Shown here: piece by piece, positions 22,390-33,705 of the stretch | How positions within the stretch are numbered: the stretch's first letter is position 1 | How the letters are laid out: the number at the start of each line of letters is the position of its first letter | NCBI GenBank assembly: GCA_036417435.1 | Contig: CM070911.1 | Coordinates: 7,440,001-7,504,000, forward strand | DNA length: 64,000 bases | Direction of reading: 5' to 3' | DNA from: Inia geoffrensis | Lineage: Eukaryota > Chordata > Mammalia > Artiodactyla > Iniidae | The notes under the pieces: model-generated | Database searches by the model: none | Seen by the model: the letters and a program-made list of their open reading frames with translations, nothing else | Told to the model about the DNA's origin: nothing | Made by a program: the position numbers and the translations under genes

Positions 22390-23666
22390 TATTGTCTTGC
22401 TTTTTATATTTAAGTTTTTATTTGGAATTGATCCCTGTGTAAGTTGTAAGACAGAACAAATTAATCCATCTTTTCATGTATTAGACCATCTTTTTCAGGT
22501 ATTAGGTTCTTAAACATACTGGATCTATTTCTGCTTTCTCAGTTTGGTTCTAGAGCTAGTTTCTCTTCCTATGCCAATACCATATTTATTTGAATAGAGT
22601 AGCTTTCTGGTACGTCCTGATCTGATAATGCGAATTCCTCTAACTATTCTTTTTCAAAAAGTTGGTATTCTTAGGAATTTATTTTTCCAAATAAGCTTTA
22701 TAATTTATTTTAATCCAATTATCTGTCCCTTAAAAAATCTCTGTTAGGATTCTATTTGAAATTGCATTACATATATATATTAATTCTAGGAGGGATGACT
22801 GGCTTTCCCTTTATTCAGAATTTTGTTTATGTCATTTGATAAGATTTTATTGTTTTTATGTAAGGCTTTTTTCTTGTTATATTGTGTTCCAAAATATTCA
22901 ATAGTTTTGGTTGCTACTGTGAATATTTTTTTTCCCATTTCTAGTTACTTAAGTCTAGACTAGAGAGAAGCTGTCAATATTTGTACATTTATCTTGTATC
23001 TAGCTATGTCACCACATACTCATTAATTCTGATCACTTTTACTAATTTCTTAGGTTTCTAAGTATATCATCAACAAAAATAGACAAAGTTCTCTCTTATT
23101 TTCCAAGGTTCAAACCAGTTTTATAGTTTTAAAAAAATCTTTATTGCATTTGCTGTAACCACCAAGATCATGTTCAATAATAGTGATGGTGATTATATCA
23201 TCTTTATTTGTTCCTGATTTAAATGAACATTATTCTAGAGGTTCGCCATTTAGAAAAATATTCTCGGTTGGTTCTTGGTAAATGATCTTTATTTCTAAAG
23301 TTTCCATAATATAGTGTTTAGAACTTTTAAGGAAAGTATGCTAAGTTTTTTTCAAATGTCTTTTAAACTCAATTGTGTGTGTGTGATTTTTATTTTTTAA
23401 TTGCTCTAACTTTGTTTTTAAAGAAGAGACTTTTGTGCTTGGAAATTTACACAGGCATATAGTCTGTCTCTCTTTCTTATTTTAATTCATCTCTATGGTT
23501 TTCCAAAGACAAAAATCAAGCAAAAAGTTATTTGCATGTGATGGAATACAATATCATTTCAAATAACATATTCCCAAAGACTATTGTCATAAGAAGAGAA
23601 TGGTGAAATAAGTTAAAGTGGAGAAAAAAATAGAATGCAAAACCATATACAGCACGATCCTAATTC

Positions 23667-23865
23667 TTTTTTTTTTTTTTTTTTTTTGCGGTATGCGGGC
23701 CTCTCACTGTTGTGGCCTCTCCCGTTACGGAGCACAGGCTCCGGACGCGCAGGCTCAGCAGCCATGGCTCACGAGCCCAGCCGCTCCGCGGCATATGGGA
23801 TCCTTCCGGACCGGGGCAAGAACTGGCAGGCGGACTCTCAACCACTGCACCACCAGGGAAGCCCA
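23667..23865 (-). repeat. CHR SINE, short form, B box deleted
   Basis: Poly-T left and CACCACCAGGGAAGCCC right. The duplication ATCCTAATTC is perfect at 23657-23666 and 23866-23875. Near 23815-23825 the sequence passes from GGGGCAAGAA straight to CTGGCAGG, so about 22 bp including the tRNA-like B box are missing. Confidence 0.95.
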
Positions 23866-23953
23866 ATCCTAATTCCTTAAAAAATAAATACTATCTATAC
23901 ATGAAAGACCTCAGAAAGGAAATATAGTGCTAAGAGAGAGATGGGTGATTTTT

Positions 23954-24163
23954 TTTTTTTTTTTTTGGCGGTATGCGGGCCTCTCGCTGTTGTGGCCTCT
24001 CCCGCTGCGGAGCACAGGCTCCGGACGCGCAGGCTCCACGGCCATGGCTCACGGGCCCAGCCACTCCACGTCATGTGGGATCTTCCTGGACGGGGGCACG
24101 AACCCGTGTCCCCTGCATCGGCAGGCGGACTCTCAACCACTGAGCCACCAGGGAAGCCTGAGG
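23954..24163 (-). repeat. CHR SINE, short form
   Basis: Full length antisense copy with the B-box region intact (GCACGAACCCGTGTCCCC). The duplication TGGGTGATTTTT lies at 23942-23953 and 24164-24175. Confidence 0.96.
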
Positions 24164-24504
24164 TGGGTGATTTTTAATTGCTCCTCATAGTCTTATGTAT
24201 TTTCAAGCTTTTCTGTAATAAACTTGTCATGCTGTTATAATCAGGAGGAAAACCACATTCTAATTTTGAAATGTCAGTAACAAGAATCTTATGTCTCCTT
24301 CAGAGGCAAACAACACCCAGAGTTTTCACAGCACAGCCTGGCTGGGGCTTAGTGGAGGATTGAGGCTTACGGATTCTGGAAGGCTCGGGGTCCCACTGCC
24401 ACCCAGTGGGTCCCATTATCAGGACCTATATTACAGTTGTTTATTTAACCCAAAATCCCTGCTCCTTCCAGCACTTGCTGCCCCTCCACCCCAGGACAGT
24501 AGTG

Positions 24505-24645
24505 GAACATATCTGAAATGGGGGCCGGAACAGACCAGCCCTGGCTCTGTCTTTTTCCTGCTGTGTGACCTTGGCAAGTCACTTGGCCTCTCTGAAGCAT
24601 AAAATAACTCCTTGCTCATAAAATGAGGCAATAATGTCTGGTCTT
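24505..24645 (+). repeat. MIR SINE relic
   Basis: CTGCTGTGTGACCTTGGCAA, GTCACTTGGCCTCTCTGAAG, then CTCATAAAATGAGGCAATAA: a well-kept MIR core. Confidence 0.85.
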
Positions 24646-25780
24646 CTTGGTTGCGTGGATCAAAATCTAAAGGAGACCCTACAGGTAGAGCTGCTTTATA
24701 AACCACCCAGAGTAGTAGAAACCCAAGGGATTGTTCTTGCCTCCAAAGAGAGAGCTCTTTGTCATAATCTGAATATCCTCATTGCAAAGCAATTCTTATT
24801 TAATTGGATCTATCTGAGTAGGTCAAATAATAATAATAATTACTGAGAGTGGTAGTCATATCAAGAACAGCTCACTATGCTTCTATTACTAACCTGAGCT
24901 TCCCTCCAACGCCCCAGTTTGAAAGCCTCTCCCATTCACCTGCGCGTGACTCAGGGATCACAGATCAATCCTGTGCTTGGAGAAAGGCCCTCGGCTCCTT
25001 CTACCATGATTCAAACGAGCGGCCAGGGCTGTCAGCCTTGCTTCGGTCTCTTCATACTCAACCACAGAGTAAACATGAATGGATTGCTTATCCAGCCTCG
25101 AAACGCTGCTCCGTGGACAGGTGTGCCGTCGGATGAGGGATTTTAAAAAGGCCAAGCAGGGGATGATGCTATGGCATCACCTGTTCCTTCAACCAAAATG
25201 CGTTTAAAGCACTCCTCCCCCACCCAACACAGGTGCACCCTGTGGCAGCTGTCAAAGGTCCCTTCCTGCCACAGCTCCTGATGCCTTTGTTCCTAAAACA
25301 GTATCTTTTCCCCAGCTCCCCAGGGACAGTCAGCAGGCGCCTGGACCCTCCCGCCATGGTCAAGTTCCTGCATCCAGGCTGAGCCTCATTCTCCTTTAGT
25401 AACACTCTCCACTGATTAGACACCCCCTTCAATTCAATGTTTCATCCCATGAAATCTCCTTCAAAGAAAAATCTCAGGAGACCCCAAGGTGGTAAGGAGG
25501 GAGTGTTGGGGGCCCAGAGTGCACGCCCTGGTGCTGAGGTGGGGGGTAGGTGGGTAGGGCATGCTAAACCTCCCTTTAGTTCCTGCTACAAAGCCTTCTC
25601 ACCTACCAGAACTAGCAACAACTCCCAGAGGCCTCTTTCCTCCCACATTTCAGGGGGAAAGTGATTGCTTACCAGTTTTCACGGAAACAAAAGCAAGCCA
25701 CTTTCCCAGGAAAGCCTTGGTCACTGGTCAGATTTCCTCCATTGTGCTGGAACTTAGGGGCCTTGTCATTCCGGACACTC
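24646..25780. other. No recognised content
   Basis: Apart from an (AAT)n run at 24825-24841 nothing is named. Frames up to 95 codons overlap on both strands. Confidence 0.4.
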
Positions 25781-25955
25781 AGACCCTTTAGCCTGGGAAA
25801 ATTTTCTTGAATTATTTTATCCATTATTTCCTCTCCTGTTTACTCAGTTCCTCTTTCTAGATTGCTTTTCTGGGGGTTTGTTTCTAACTGGGCTCCCTGC
25901 CTTAGGCCATGAGTTTGCTTGTCTTTCTTCTCCTACACCTTCACTTCCTCTAGAC

Positions 25956-26073
25956 TGCCCAGTGTCTTCTGCTCTGACTGATGATCCTGTTTCTGCCCTA
26001 CTAGGAAACTTCTGTTACCTGAGATACTGTATCTCAGAAACAGCACTCCTGACGGTCTCCCGAGGCTCTCCTG
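25956..26073. repeat. 118-bp duplicated segment, copy 1
   Basis: It matches 27179-27296 over 118 bp with four substitutions and no gaps by my count. It lies between the T-rich tail of a CHR-type SINE and that SINE's left target duplication, so it sits inside the insertion. Confidence 0.93.
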
Positions 26074-26079
26074 TGTTTT

Positions 26080-26303
26080 TTTGTTTAAAGATTTTTAAAT
26101 TTATTTTGGCTGTGCTGCGGCATGCAGGATCTTTTAGTTGCAGCATGCGGCTCCTTAGTTGCGGCATGCGGGCTCTTAGTTGTGGCATGTGGACTTCTTA
26201 GTTGCGGCACGCATGCAGGATCTAGTTCCCTGACCAGGGATTGAACCTGGGCTCCCTGCATTGGGAGCACGGAGTCTTACCCACTGGATCGCTTGGGAAG
26301 TCC
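26080..26303 (-). repeat. CHR-type SINE, older form, in a composite insertion
   Basis: Antisense copy (TTTATTTTGGCTGTGCTGCG left, GCTTGGGAAGTCC right). The duplication TA(C/G)ACCTTCACTT lies at 25934-25946 and 26304-26316. It encloses not only the SINE but also about 130 bp left of its tail. Confidence 0.88.
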
Positions 26304-27178
26304 TAGACCTTCACTTTGCCTTTTGGCTTTACTTTGTAGGAGAGGTCTTCAACTTCTTTTTCATTTCCTTTGATTATTTCATTACTTCTATCAAATTTTT
26401 AATTCTCCAGAACGGTTAGTCATCTTCTGAGCCCTCTTTTGGTCTACCATCTGCTTCTTGTTTCATGGATGGAATTAACATTCCTTTCAGGAGTTCCATA
26501 AGAATGATTTTTTCCTTCCTCCTTTATAGACTGTTTCTTCAGGCTTATTTGTTTGTTTGAGTCTCTGTATTTCAAGGTCCTGGATCCCTGGTTGTCTGTC
26601 CCTATTGCAGAGTGGGGTGCTAAGACGTTGATTTTAGAAATCCTGGGCATATGGGTAGGGCTCTAGGGTCATTTTCTTAGACTCCCCCTGATTTTTTGGG
26701 GGGTTCCCTAAACATGTCTCTATCTTTAGGTCTTTATTTTGGTGCTGGTGGGAACTCCAAAAGGCAGCCTGGTGAAAAGACACATTAGGGTTTTTTTCAC
26801 TAACTTCTTCCATTTTAGAGCCTGGCTGCCGACCCAAATACTACGAAAAACATCTGAGAACAGATTCACACAGAACATGATTAGTTCGTAAAAATCAGAT
26901 TTCTGTAGTGCCCTCTCCAAGAAAGAAAGATGCCCCAGAGTGTGGGACCAGAACAGGTAGTGTTCATTGCATCTACTTTGGAATTTCTGGACAAATAAAA
27001 TCTTCCCAGCAACGCTGGGCGAGGATCCAGCCTCACTTCCTTCAAAAGAAGTGCTGCACCCACCTGGTGTCCGGACACCCGTGGGATGTCGGCGTCTTGG
27101 CCAACAGCGTTTCCCTAGATAAACCTAACTTGGGGGGAACCTCCCAGGTCATTCAGCCTGTGGATCTAGTTTACAATA

Positions 27179-27296
27179 TGCCCAGTGTCTTCTGCTCTGA
27201 CTGATGATCCTGTTTCTGCCCTACCAGGAAACTTCTGTTCCCTGAGATGCTGTATCTCAGAAACAGCACTCCTGACGGTCTCGCGAGGCTCTCCTG
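27179..27296. repeat. 118-bp duplicated segment, copy 2
   Basis: Direct repeat of 25956-26073, spaced by 1,223 bp. No SINE touches this copy, and I see no target duplication around it, so it may be the source. It contains the hairpin CTGAGATGCTGTATCTCAG (27242-27260). Confidence 0.93.
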
Positions 27297-27439
27297 CAAC
27301 TGAGTCACATGGTTCTCATTGTTTGCAATTCCGATCTGAAAGTGCTGCAAGTTGCCTGTGGGCATTGGAAGGCACTGGCCACATGAAACATTCAATTTAA
27401 AGGCTTAGCGCCCAGGAGAAGAGAGTATTATTATTATTA

Positions 27440-27652
27440 TTATTATTTTTTTTTTTTTGCGGTACGCGGGCCTCTCACCGCTGTGGCCTCTCCCGCTGCA
27501 GAGCACAGGCTCCGGGCGCGCAGGCTCAGCGGCCATGGCTCACGGGCCCAGCCACTCCACGGCACGTGTGATCCGCCCGGACTGGGGCACAAACCCGTGT
27601 CCCCTGCATCTGCAGGCGGACTCTCAACCACTGCGCCACCAGGGAAGCCTGG
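27440..27652 (-). repeat. CHR SINE, short form, in an (ATT)n tract
   Basis: Full antisense copy. The duplication GAGTATTATTATTATTA at 27423-27439 and 27653-27669 shows it landed in an existing ATT microsatellite, now present on both sides. Confidence 0.96.
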
Positions 27653-27682
27653 GAGTATTATTATTATTAATATTATTATTAT

Positions 27683-28404
27683 TTATCACATTTAAAGTGT
27701 TCCATCTCTGAGCCTCTGGGTACTCATAAAGCAAACAATGCTCCCATTTAAGCACCTAAGTTAGAGCTAAATGCCCTGAGTCTTATCAGTTGGAAGCAGG
27801 CTGTGGAATGAGAGGATGAGAGGATGAATGGCAATCTCCAACCATACTTAGAACACTTGGTTTCCAAAGAGAGAGGGACTTTCATTCACAGGACGTGCCA
27901 TAGGATCAATCCTGTCCTGGAGTGTCCCCAGATGTACTCATCAGTGGAATTAATAGTTGTTTAGATCCAGGGAGCTGCCTTACTGCATAAACATTAACAG
28001 AAAAAGTGGAGTCAGACCCTAGAGACACAGAGCTGGCCAAGCCTGGGTCATTGCTTCGAATGGGTTCATAGAGTCCTGGGGCAGGCAGACAACAATGCAG
28101 GACCAGCATGCTGGGGCCTAGGAGCATGTGGGTTACTGGAGGTCAGTGTGGTGTCCTAGGGTGCTGTGGAGCCCCCAAAGGCACAGTTCTTCCCCTCTGC
28201 CATGCAGGTTGGAGTGAGACCTCTGTGCTCAGGGGTTCTTGGTTCCACAGCATCAAAGGGACCCGGACAAACAGGAACACATCTCAGAGGACCATCCAGG
28301 AGGCTGAGGGGCTTATAACTGCGTCTGATGTGTTACCTCGAGAGACTGCTGTTATTTTGGCTGGAAGGAAAAAGCTGGGGTTGGGGGTAAGAGGGAGAGG
28401 GAGA
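27683..28404. other. No recognised content
   Basis: Unique-looking; one 110-codon frame (28108-28440) ends in the L1 that follows and has no motif. Confidence 0.4.
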
Positions 28405-29410
28405 ACACTGCTGAAAGAAATTAAAGACCTAAATAAATAGAAAGACATCTCCAGTATATGGATTGGAAGACATAATATTGTTAAGATGGTAATACTCCCA
28501 AATTGACCTACAGAGCCTATGCAATCCCTATCAAAAACCCAGGTGGCTACTTTGCAGAAATTGACAAGCTGATCCACAAACTTATATGGAAATTCGAGGG
28601 ACCCAGAATAGCCAAAACAACGCTGATGAAGAAAAACAAAGCCAGAGGACTCCCGCTTCTCAATATCAAAACTGACTATAAAGCTACTGCAATCAAGACA
28701 GTATGCTACTAATATAGGGATAGACATGTAGATCAGTGGAACAGAATTGAGAATATAGAAATAAATCACGCATGAGCAATTGATTTTCAACAACGGTGCC
28801 AAGACAGTTCAGTGGGGGAAAAAACAGTCTTTTCAATGGTGCTGGGACTGATGGATAGCTACGTGTGAAGTGATGAAGTTGGACGCGTCCCACAAACATA
28901 CCATATCAAAAAAAAAAAAAATCTCAAAATGGATCAAAGATTTTTTTAAATGTAAGAGCTAACACTATGAAACTCTTAGATATAAATCTTCGTGACCTTG
29001 GATTAGGCAATGGTTTCTTAAACATAACACCAAAAGCATGAGAGACAAACGTAAAAAAATAAACTTCATCGGGCTTCCCTGGTGGCACAGTGGTTGAGAG
29101 CCTGCCTGCCGATGCAGGGGACACGGATTCGTGCCCCGGTCCGGGAAGATCTCACGTGCCGCAGAGAGGCTGGGCCCGTGAGCCATGGCCTCTGAGCCTG
29201 CGCGTCCGGAGCCTGTGCTCTGCAATGGGAGAGGCCACAACAGTGAGAGGCCCGCGTACCACAAAAAAAAAAAAAAAAAAAACAAAAAAAAGAGAAAAGA
29301 AAAGAAAAATAAATAAATAAACTTCATCAAAATTTAATTTTTAAAAAATCGTTATGTTGTATACTTTAAATATATTACCATTTTATTTGTCAGTTGTACC
29401 TCAATAGACT
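28405..29410 (+). mobile_element. Old L1, ORF2 C-terminal region and 3' end, split by a SINE
   Basis: 28440-29070 follows the end of L1 ORF2: ATGCAATCCCTATCAAAAAC, CTTATATGGAAATTCGAGGG, ACCCAGAATAGCCAAAACAA, CTCAAAATGGATCAAAGA. After the SINE it jumps to the 3' terminus (TGTATACTTTAAATATATTA, TTGTACCTCAATAG), so much of the ORF2 end and UTR is deleted. Only a 69-codon ORF2-like frame remains (28503-28712). Defective. Confidence 0.9.
29071..29315 (+). repeat. CHR SINE, short form
   Basis: GGGCTTCCCTGGTGGCACAG to a long A-rich tail that ends in AAATAAATAA. The duplication AATAAACTTCATC lies at 29058-29070 and 29316-29328, inside the old L1. Confidence 0.97.
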
Positions 29411-30335
29411 TAGCCATGAATTTTACCCTCCTAGACCCTAAGTCTTGTGCTGCCTTCAAGGTACAGAATCCCTTAACCACAAGGAAGCCAGTTTCATCCT
29501 GGAAATGACTCCACCTCATAGGTTTGGAGAAAATGTCTGTCTTTCCCCAGAGTCAGCAGTTTGATAGTCAAATAGAAATCAAATAAAGAGAATTGGCCCT
29601 TGGAGAACATGGGCCCAAGGTGAGAATTGCCAGGGGCCGTTTCAGGAGCCTGGATTTTACTTGCACCGGGCCCTACGTTCCTTTTACTGGAAGCATCCAC
29701 CTCGGCAGCCCGGCCTTTATTTGCACTCCTCACCGGCCTGACCATTTGTGCAATCTGGGCAGTGACTGGGCTGGAGCAGCACATCCCAAGACAGCAGACT
29801 TTCTACAGGCTGCTTCCCGGAAAGAGGGGAACCCCCAGGAGAGAGGATGATTACTTAACAGGATGTGTAAGCTATCCCACTGATTCATCCAGAACCCATT
29901 CAGGGAACCAGCAAAGCTGAGTGGTGTTTACTTTTGCAGGATGTGGGATGGTGCCTTGGACTCGGGCGAGCTCTGGAAACACCCACACGGCAGATGAGGC
30001 CCCCAGAGTTGGAGACAGAGACAAGGGAAAACAGACCATGGCAGCTTTCACAAACGTCAGGCTGTGCCGGTGGAATCATGGAGACCGACCCTTGACACAC
30101 TAAGGTTTACCTGAGGGAGGGAGCACCACAGAACATGCCACTTACTGGCCAGCGTTGCCCAGTAAGACTCACCCTCCCCTTGTGCACATGTGTGTTTCAC
30201 ATATGCTGAGGTCTTCCACGTGTGTGACCTTGCCTGAGCGTTTGCGTTTGGCCATCTGACCCACAGTAAAGGGAAGGAAGAGTCAAGCGTCATTACGGCA
30301 ATTGATGGAAGCCGTTTACGATTACATCCTGGTTC
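29411..30335. other. No recognised content
   Basis: Frames up to 97 codons on both strands around 29500-29900 and 30050-30290, without motifs. Confidence 0.4.
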
Positions 30336-30339
30336 TGCA

Positions 30340-30505
30340 TCAAGCTTAGGGCTTCATAAGCATCATCTCCTTTAACTTAAAGCAGGGTGCAGAGTAGGTG
30401 CTGCTATCATCCCCACTTTACAGCTGATGAAACTGAGGCTTGAGATTCTAGAAATGAGAGTCACGGCAGGTGAGTGGCAGAGCTGACTCCCACTGACACC
30501 CCAGC
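30340..30505 (-). repeat. MIR SINE relic
   Basis: Antisense MIR: CATAAGCATCATCTCCTTTA, CATCCCCACTTTACAGCTGA, TGAAACTGAGGCTTGAGATT, then GAGTGGCAGAGCTGACTCCC. Confidence 0.9.
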
Positions 30506-31204
30506 CCCACCCGACCCATTTGCATAATTTAAACCCACGATCATCTGCAGCTGTCCCCTGGGTCTCTGGTGGCTGGTCACAGGGGCCAGTTGGGAAGGAG
30601 CCCCAGATGCCACGGAGCCCTGCGCAAGCACTCTGATCCGCCTCGCCTCAGGAGGCAGAGAGGCTACTCACGCCACTCTCACCATAGTGATCTCGGTAAG
30701 AAAAGGAGCTGATGGTACCGAGGCAAGACGGGGCCCGCAGCTATGTGGGGAGGCGGTAGGGAGCTACAGTCATGACGGATCAGTGGCCGGGTCCAGGCCG
30801 GGGCATCATCCAGCGCGTTTGAGTGGGTGACAGGCAGCTGGGTGTGTGGGCTGTGATGTAACAGAGCTGCTACAGCTGCTGGATGGCGGGGAGACTGACT
30901 AACTTTCCTCCTCTGTCAGCAGCCTCTAAGGGCCTCCACGGCTGGAGAGGGTGGGTGTGGCAGTGCCCACAGCCAGGGCCACCAGCCAGGCACGGAACAT
31001 CAAGCACGCCACGGATCAGCCCACACTCACAGCTGCCGCCACCGTAGGCTTGGACCAGGTGGACTGCTAGGTCGGTCCTGGCGCAGAGCACCAGGCGTGT
31101 GGGAAGAGAAAGCAATGCAGGCAAGACCCGGAAAGCAGGCTGTCGGTGCGTGAAGAAGGGTTTTCTTCTTTTGACCTAGAGAAGGAGGTGAAGGGAGGGG
31201 GAAC
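30506..31204. other. No recognised content
   Basis: GC-rich. Frames of 84 codons or less. No named repeat. Confidence 0.4.
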
Positions 31205-31430
31205 CATGTTTTGATTTCCTACTGGGAGCCGGGTGCGGTATAAGCACCTGCGTGATCTCACTGAGTCTTCACAACCGCTCAGTGAGAGGGGTATCGTTCA
31301 TTCATCCATCCACTTATTCATCCATTCATTCATTCACTTAAATATTTCTGACCACCTGCCAGGTGCCATCCCTCATGGCATCGTTTTACAGATCAGAGGC
31401 TCAGAGGTGATCTGAATTCCCCAGGTGAGG
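31205..31430 (-). repeat. MIR / L2-type relic with an (ATTC)n tract
   Basis: CTACTGGGAGCCGGGTGCGG and TCACTGAGTCTTCACAACCG resemble antisense MIR. An imperfect ATTC/CATC tract (31295-31340) and AAATATTTCTGACCACCTGC, TTTTACAGATCAGAGGCTCA follow, like a second L2 or MIR end. Confidence 0.65.
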
Positions 31431-33490
31431 CCGGAGCTGGGGCTCACAGCCGCCTTTGTGAGAATTAGAAGAGGCTACACCTCTGGGAAGATGCATCCTC
31501 CCACCAGGAGGCATGACCTGGCGGGAAGCGTTTTCTTGGCAGGCGCCCCTGTTCTGCCTCTGAGATCTCACGGCCAGTGGGCGGTACAGCCGGGCCCTGG
31601 GGAGCCAGCCACGTGCTCCTTCCCACGCGCCACCAACTTTCTCTACCAGCAAAGGTCTCACAGTGGGAGGTCAGCTTAATGGACCTGTTGGCAAACTCTA
31701 CCAACCAAAATCAGTGTTTCTAGTCATAAAAGGGAGACTGGAAGAGTTCTTATGGAACAGCGGGCAAGCCAAGAGCCCAGCGGGGCTGGGGGGCTGGAGC
31801 AAAGGGCCTGATCACGCCTGTTGGAAGGGACAGAGGTGGACTCTGGTCCTGCACGCGTGGGGAGTGGGGCGCGTGAGGAGCATGTGGAAGTGATGTCAGT
31901 TTGGGTTTCCCCATGTGAGTCCTGTTTCGCTAGCACTTGAAATGTTCCAAGGAAAAGGCTAAATGTTGGTCGGAGCTACCCTAAGGATGTATGGGCATAA
32001 AATAATAACGGGAACATTTAAGAAAAAGTTTCTAATAAGATCCATTGAGAAGTGGAAGGGGCCGCCTTAAATGTAGTGATGTCCGTGCTGCAGGCCGGCC
32101 AGCGGTTTAAGTCACATTAGTGTGGATTGCATAAGGTTAGGGGACTTCCCAGTGGTGAAACTCAAGGATTATGATTTAACAAACCCGTTTAGGTTATTGC
32201 ACTGAGCCACTGCCTCAAAATTCCTTTCCATGCAAATGAGAATCACCTCACTGAACACGGCCAGGCCCCTGAAGAAGGAAGTGAAGGGTGGCTGGAGGGA
32301 GGTGTGTCCCCAGGCTCATCTGGGGAAGCCAGGGTTGCAGGAGAGCCCCTGCCAGCTGTCATCCCAAGCTGATTGCGTGTTGCTCTGGGAATCTGGGCAG
32401 GTCCTTGGCCTGGCCCGCCCTTCTCCCAGCTGTTTTCCTGACCACCTTGGACCCTGGGGAACGTGGGGAGCAGAGCCTGGAGCAGAAGAGGAAGAGCGGT
32501 GGGGGCGGGTTGTGTGTGCACCCCAAGCACCCCAGCTCGTCTATACTGTTACAATAGAGACACACTTCTGCACCAGCTGGCACAGCTGCTCCCGCCCTGG
32601 CCCCCAAATGGTGATTGCCCAACACAGGCTGTGCCCAGTGTACATAGGTTGAATTTATATGCATAAATATCATGGATGAATGAAAAATACGCACAGCACA
32701 ACTATGCCCTTGGGTTCCTTGGGGCTCCTCCCTCCTGAAGCCACTCAAAACTGCCAGGCCACCCTTGAAGCCTCCTGCAACAGTGAGGGTGGGAGCTGGG
32801 CCCTGGGGCCTTCATGGAGAGAATCGCTGGGTTAATATTTGTCAAATATGCTGGTGCTGGTTTTTTCTATAAAGTGGCTTTGGTTTCAATTTACACTTCA
32901 GGGAGAGGCTGCAAAATGATAAGTAAAAAAATCACTATCTCATGATTAATTTGCGTGTTTTTATATTGAAAATAGTTAACTTTTCGTGCTGGGGCTGTTC
33001 CTATCTAGTCTGTGTGGCTGTGAATCGCTCACATACAGCTCTATACTGCAGCTCTTTGACTTTCTGATTTGTAAGCGAGCGTTATGTTCAAAGACGGTAA
33101 CTCTTAGCCGTGGAGGTTAGAAATTTCTCAGTGATAGCAGGGCTCTTCAAGGCAAAGGCTGACAGCGTGCGGGGCCCTCCGTGTCTCTACGTCCCCTCCC
33201 AGATGTCTGGGCTTGTCCAGGGGCGCCAAAGAAGAAGGCCAGTCAGCTCTGACCCACACCTGGAAACACTCCTTGCTGATCTGTCGTATAACTCGGGGAT
33301 CCCATATAAGATTTCCATTGAGTAAGAGTTTGTGGTTAAAAGCTTGGAACACTCACTTCTAGTCCAAAGTGCTCATTTTGCCTGTGAGGAAGCCCATGAC
33401 TGGGTGAGGGGTAAGTCGTTCTGGACACACGCCCCCACACCCACACACCCACATCCTCTGGGTGTCCTGAGCCTTGGCGTCCTGCCTGCA
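31431..33490. other. Two kilobases without recognised content
   Basis: Mixed composition with overlapping frames on both strands; the longest is 140 codons at 32230-32652 (+). It has no recognisable domain, and a 129-codon frame on the opposite strand overlaps it (32359-32748). Confidence 0.4.
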
Positions 33491-33494
33491 CAGG

Positions 33495-33705
33495 TGGACA
33501 GCAGCATCCAAAGTACAGCACTCGTTTCAGTCCTGGTGCTGTGGCCTCAGACTCCTGCCTCAGTTTCCCCACCTGTAAAGTGGGGGCAACCCCGGTGGCA
33601 CCCCTCTCCTAGGGCCGCAGCGAACCTTAAATGAGATAATTCATGTGAAGGGCTAAGAGGAGCGCCCAGCACAGTGCTCAGTCAAAGTTAATTATTATTA
33701 TTTGG
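33495..33705 (+). repeat. MIR SINE relic
   Basis: CCTGCCTCAGTTTCCCCACC, TGTAAAGTGGGGGCAACCCC, TTAAATGAGATAATTCATGT and GCGCCCAGCACAGTGCTCAG give nearly the whole 3' half of MIR. Confidence 0.9.

Larger units (their letters stand above)
20890..23380 (-). mobile_element. Old L1 (L1M type), antisense, split by two SINEs
   Basis: AT-rich antisense LINE-1 with recognisable 3' landmarks: GGTTATTGCTAGGCTGAAGG, GTTGCCAGATTGCC, TTTTATTTGGAATTGATCCC, then CCAATACCATATTTATTTGA and TTATTTTTCCAAATAAGCTT. No ORF2 frame survives. Boundaries and sub-family are approximate. Confidence 0.78.
23480..24245 (+). repeat. Ancient interspersed repeat split by two SINEs, family not assigned
   Basis: AATAGAATGCAAAACCATAT before the first SINE and ATGTATTTTCAAGCTTTTCT plus GTAATAAAC after the second behave as one broken copy. 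The end is related to those at 8.5, 40.8 and 47.7 kb. Confidence 0.55.
25780..26600 (-). repeat. Ancient LINE-like relic, broken by the SINE insertion
   Basis: Read on the minus strand it contains AGGAAATAATGGATAAAATA, AAGAAAATTTTCCCAGGCTA and, left of the SINE, GAAGTTGAAGACCTCTCC. From memory these resemble an old dispersed mammalian element that I cannot name. A SINE plus 118-bp block splits it. Confidence 0.5.

Noticed and set aside
28284..28802. A 172-codon minus-strand open frame.
   Set aside because: Much of it is the antisense of a sense-oriented L1 ORF2 relic, so it is not an independent gene.
31295..31340. ATTC/CATC repeats considered as a CRISPR-like or regulatory array.
   Set aside because: It is a degenerate tetranucleotide tract of the type that grows at L2 or MIR 3' ends; there are no spacers.
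32140..32230. GGGGACTTCCCAGTGGTGAA looks like the start of a CHR SINE.
   Set aside because: The match ends after about 18 bases with no tRNA-like continuation or A-rich tail, so it may be chance or a tiny scrap.
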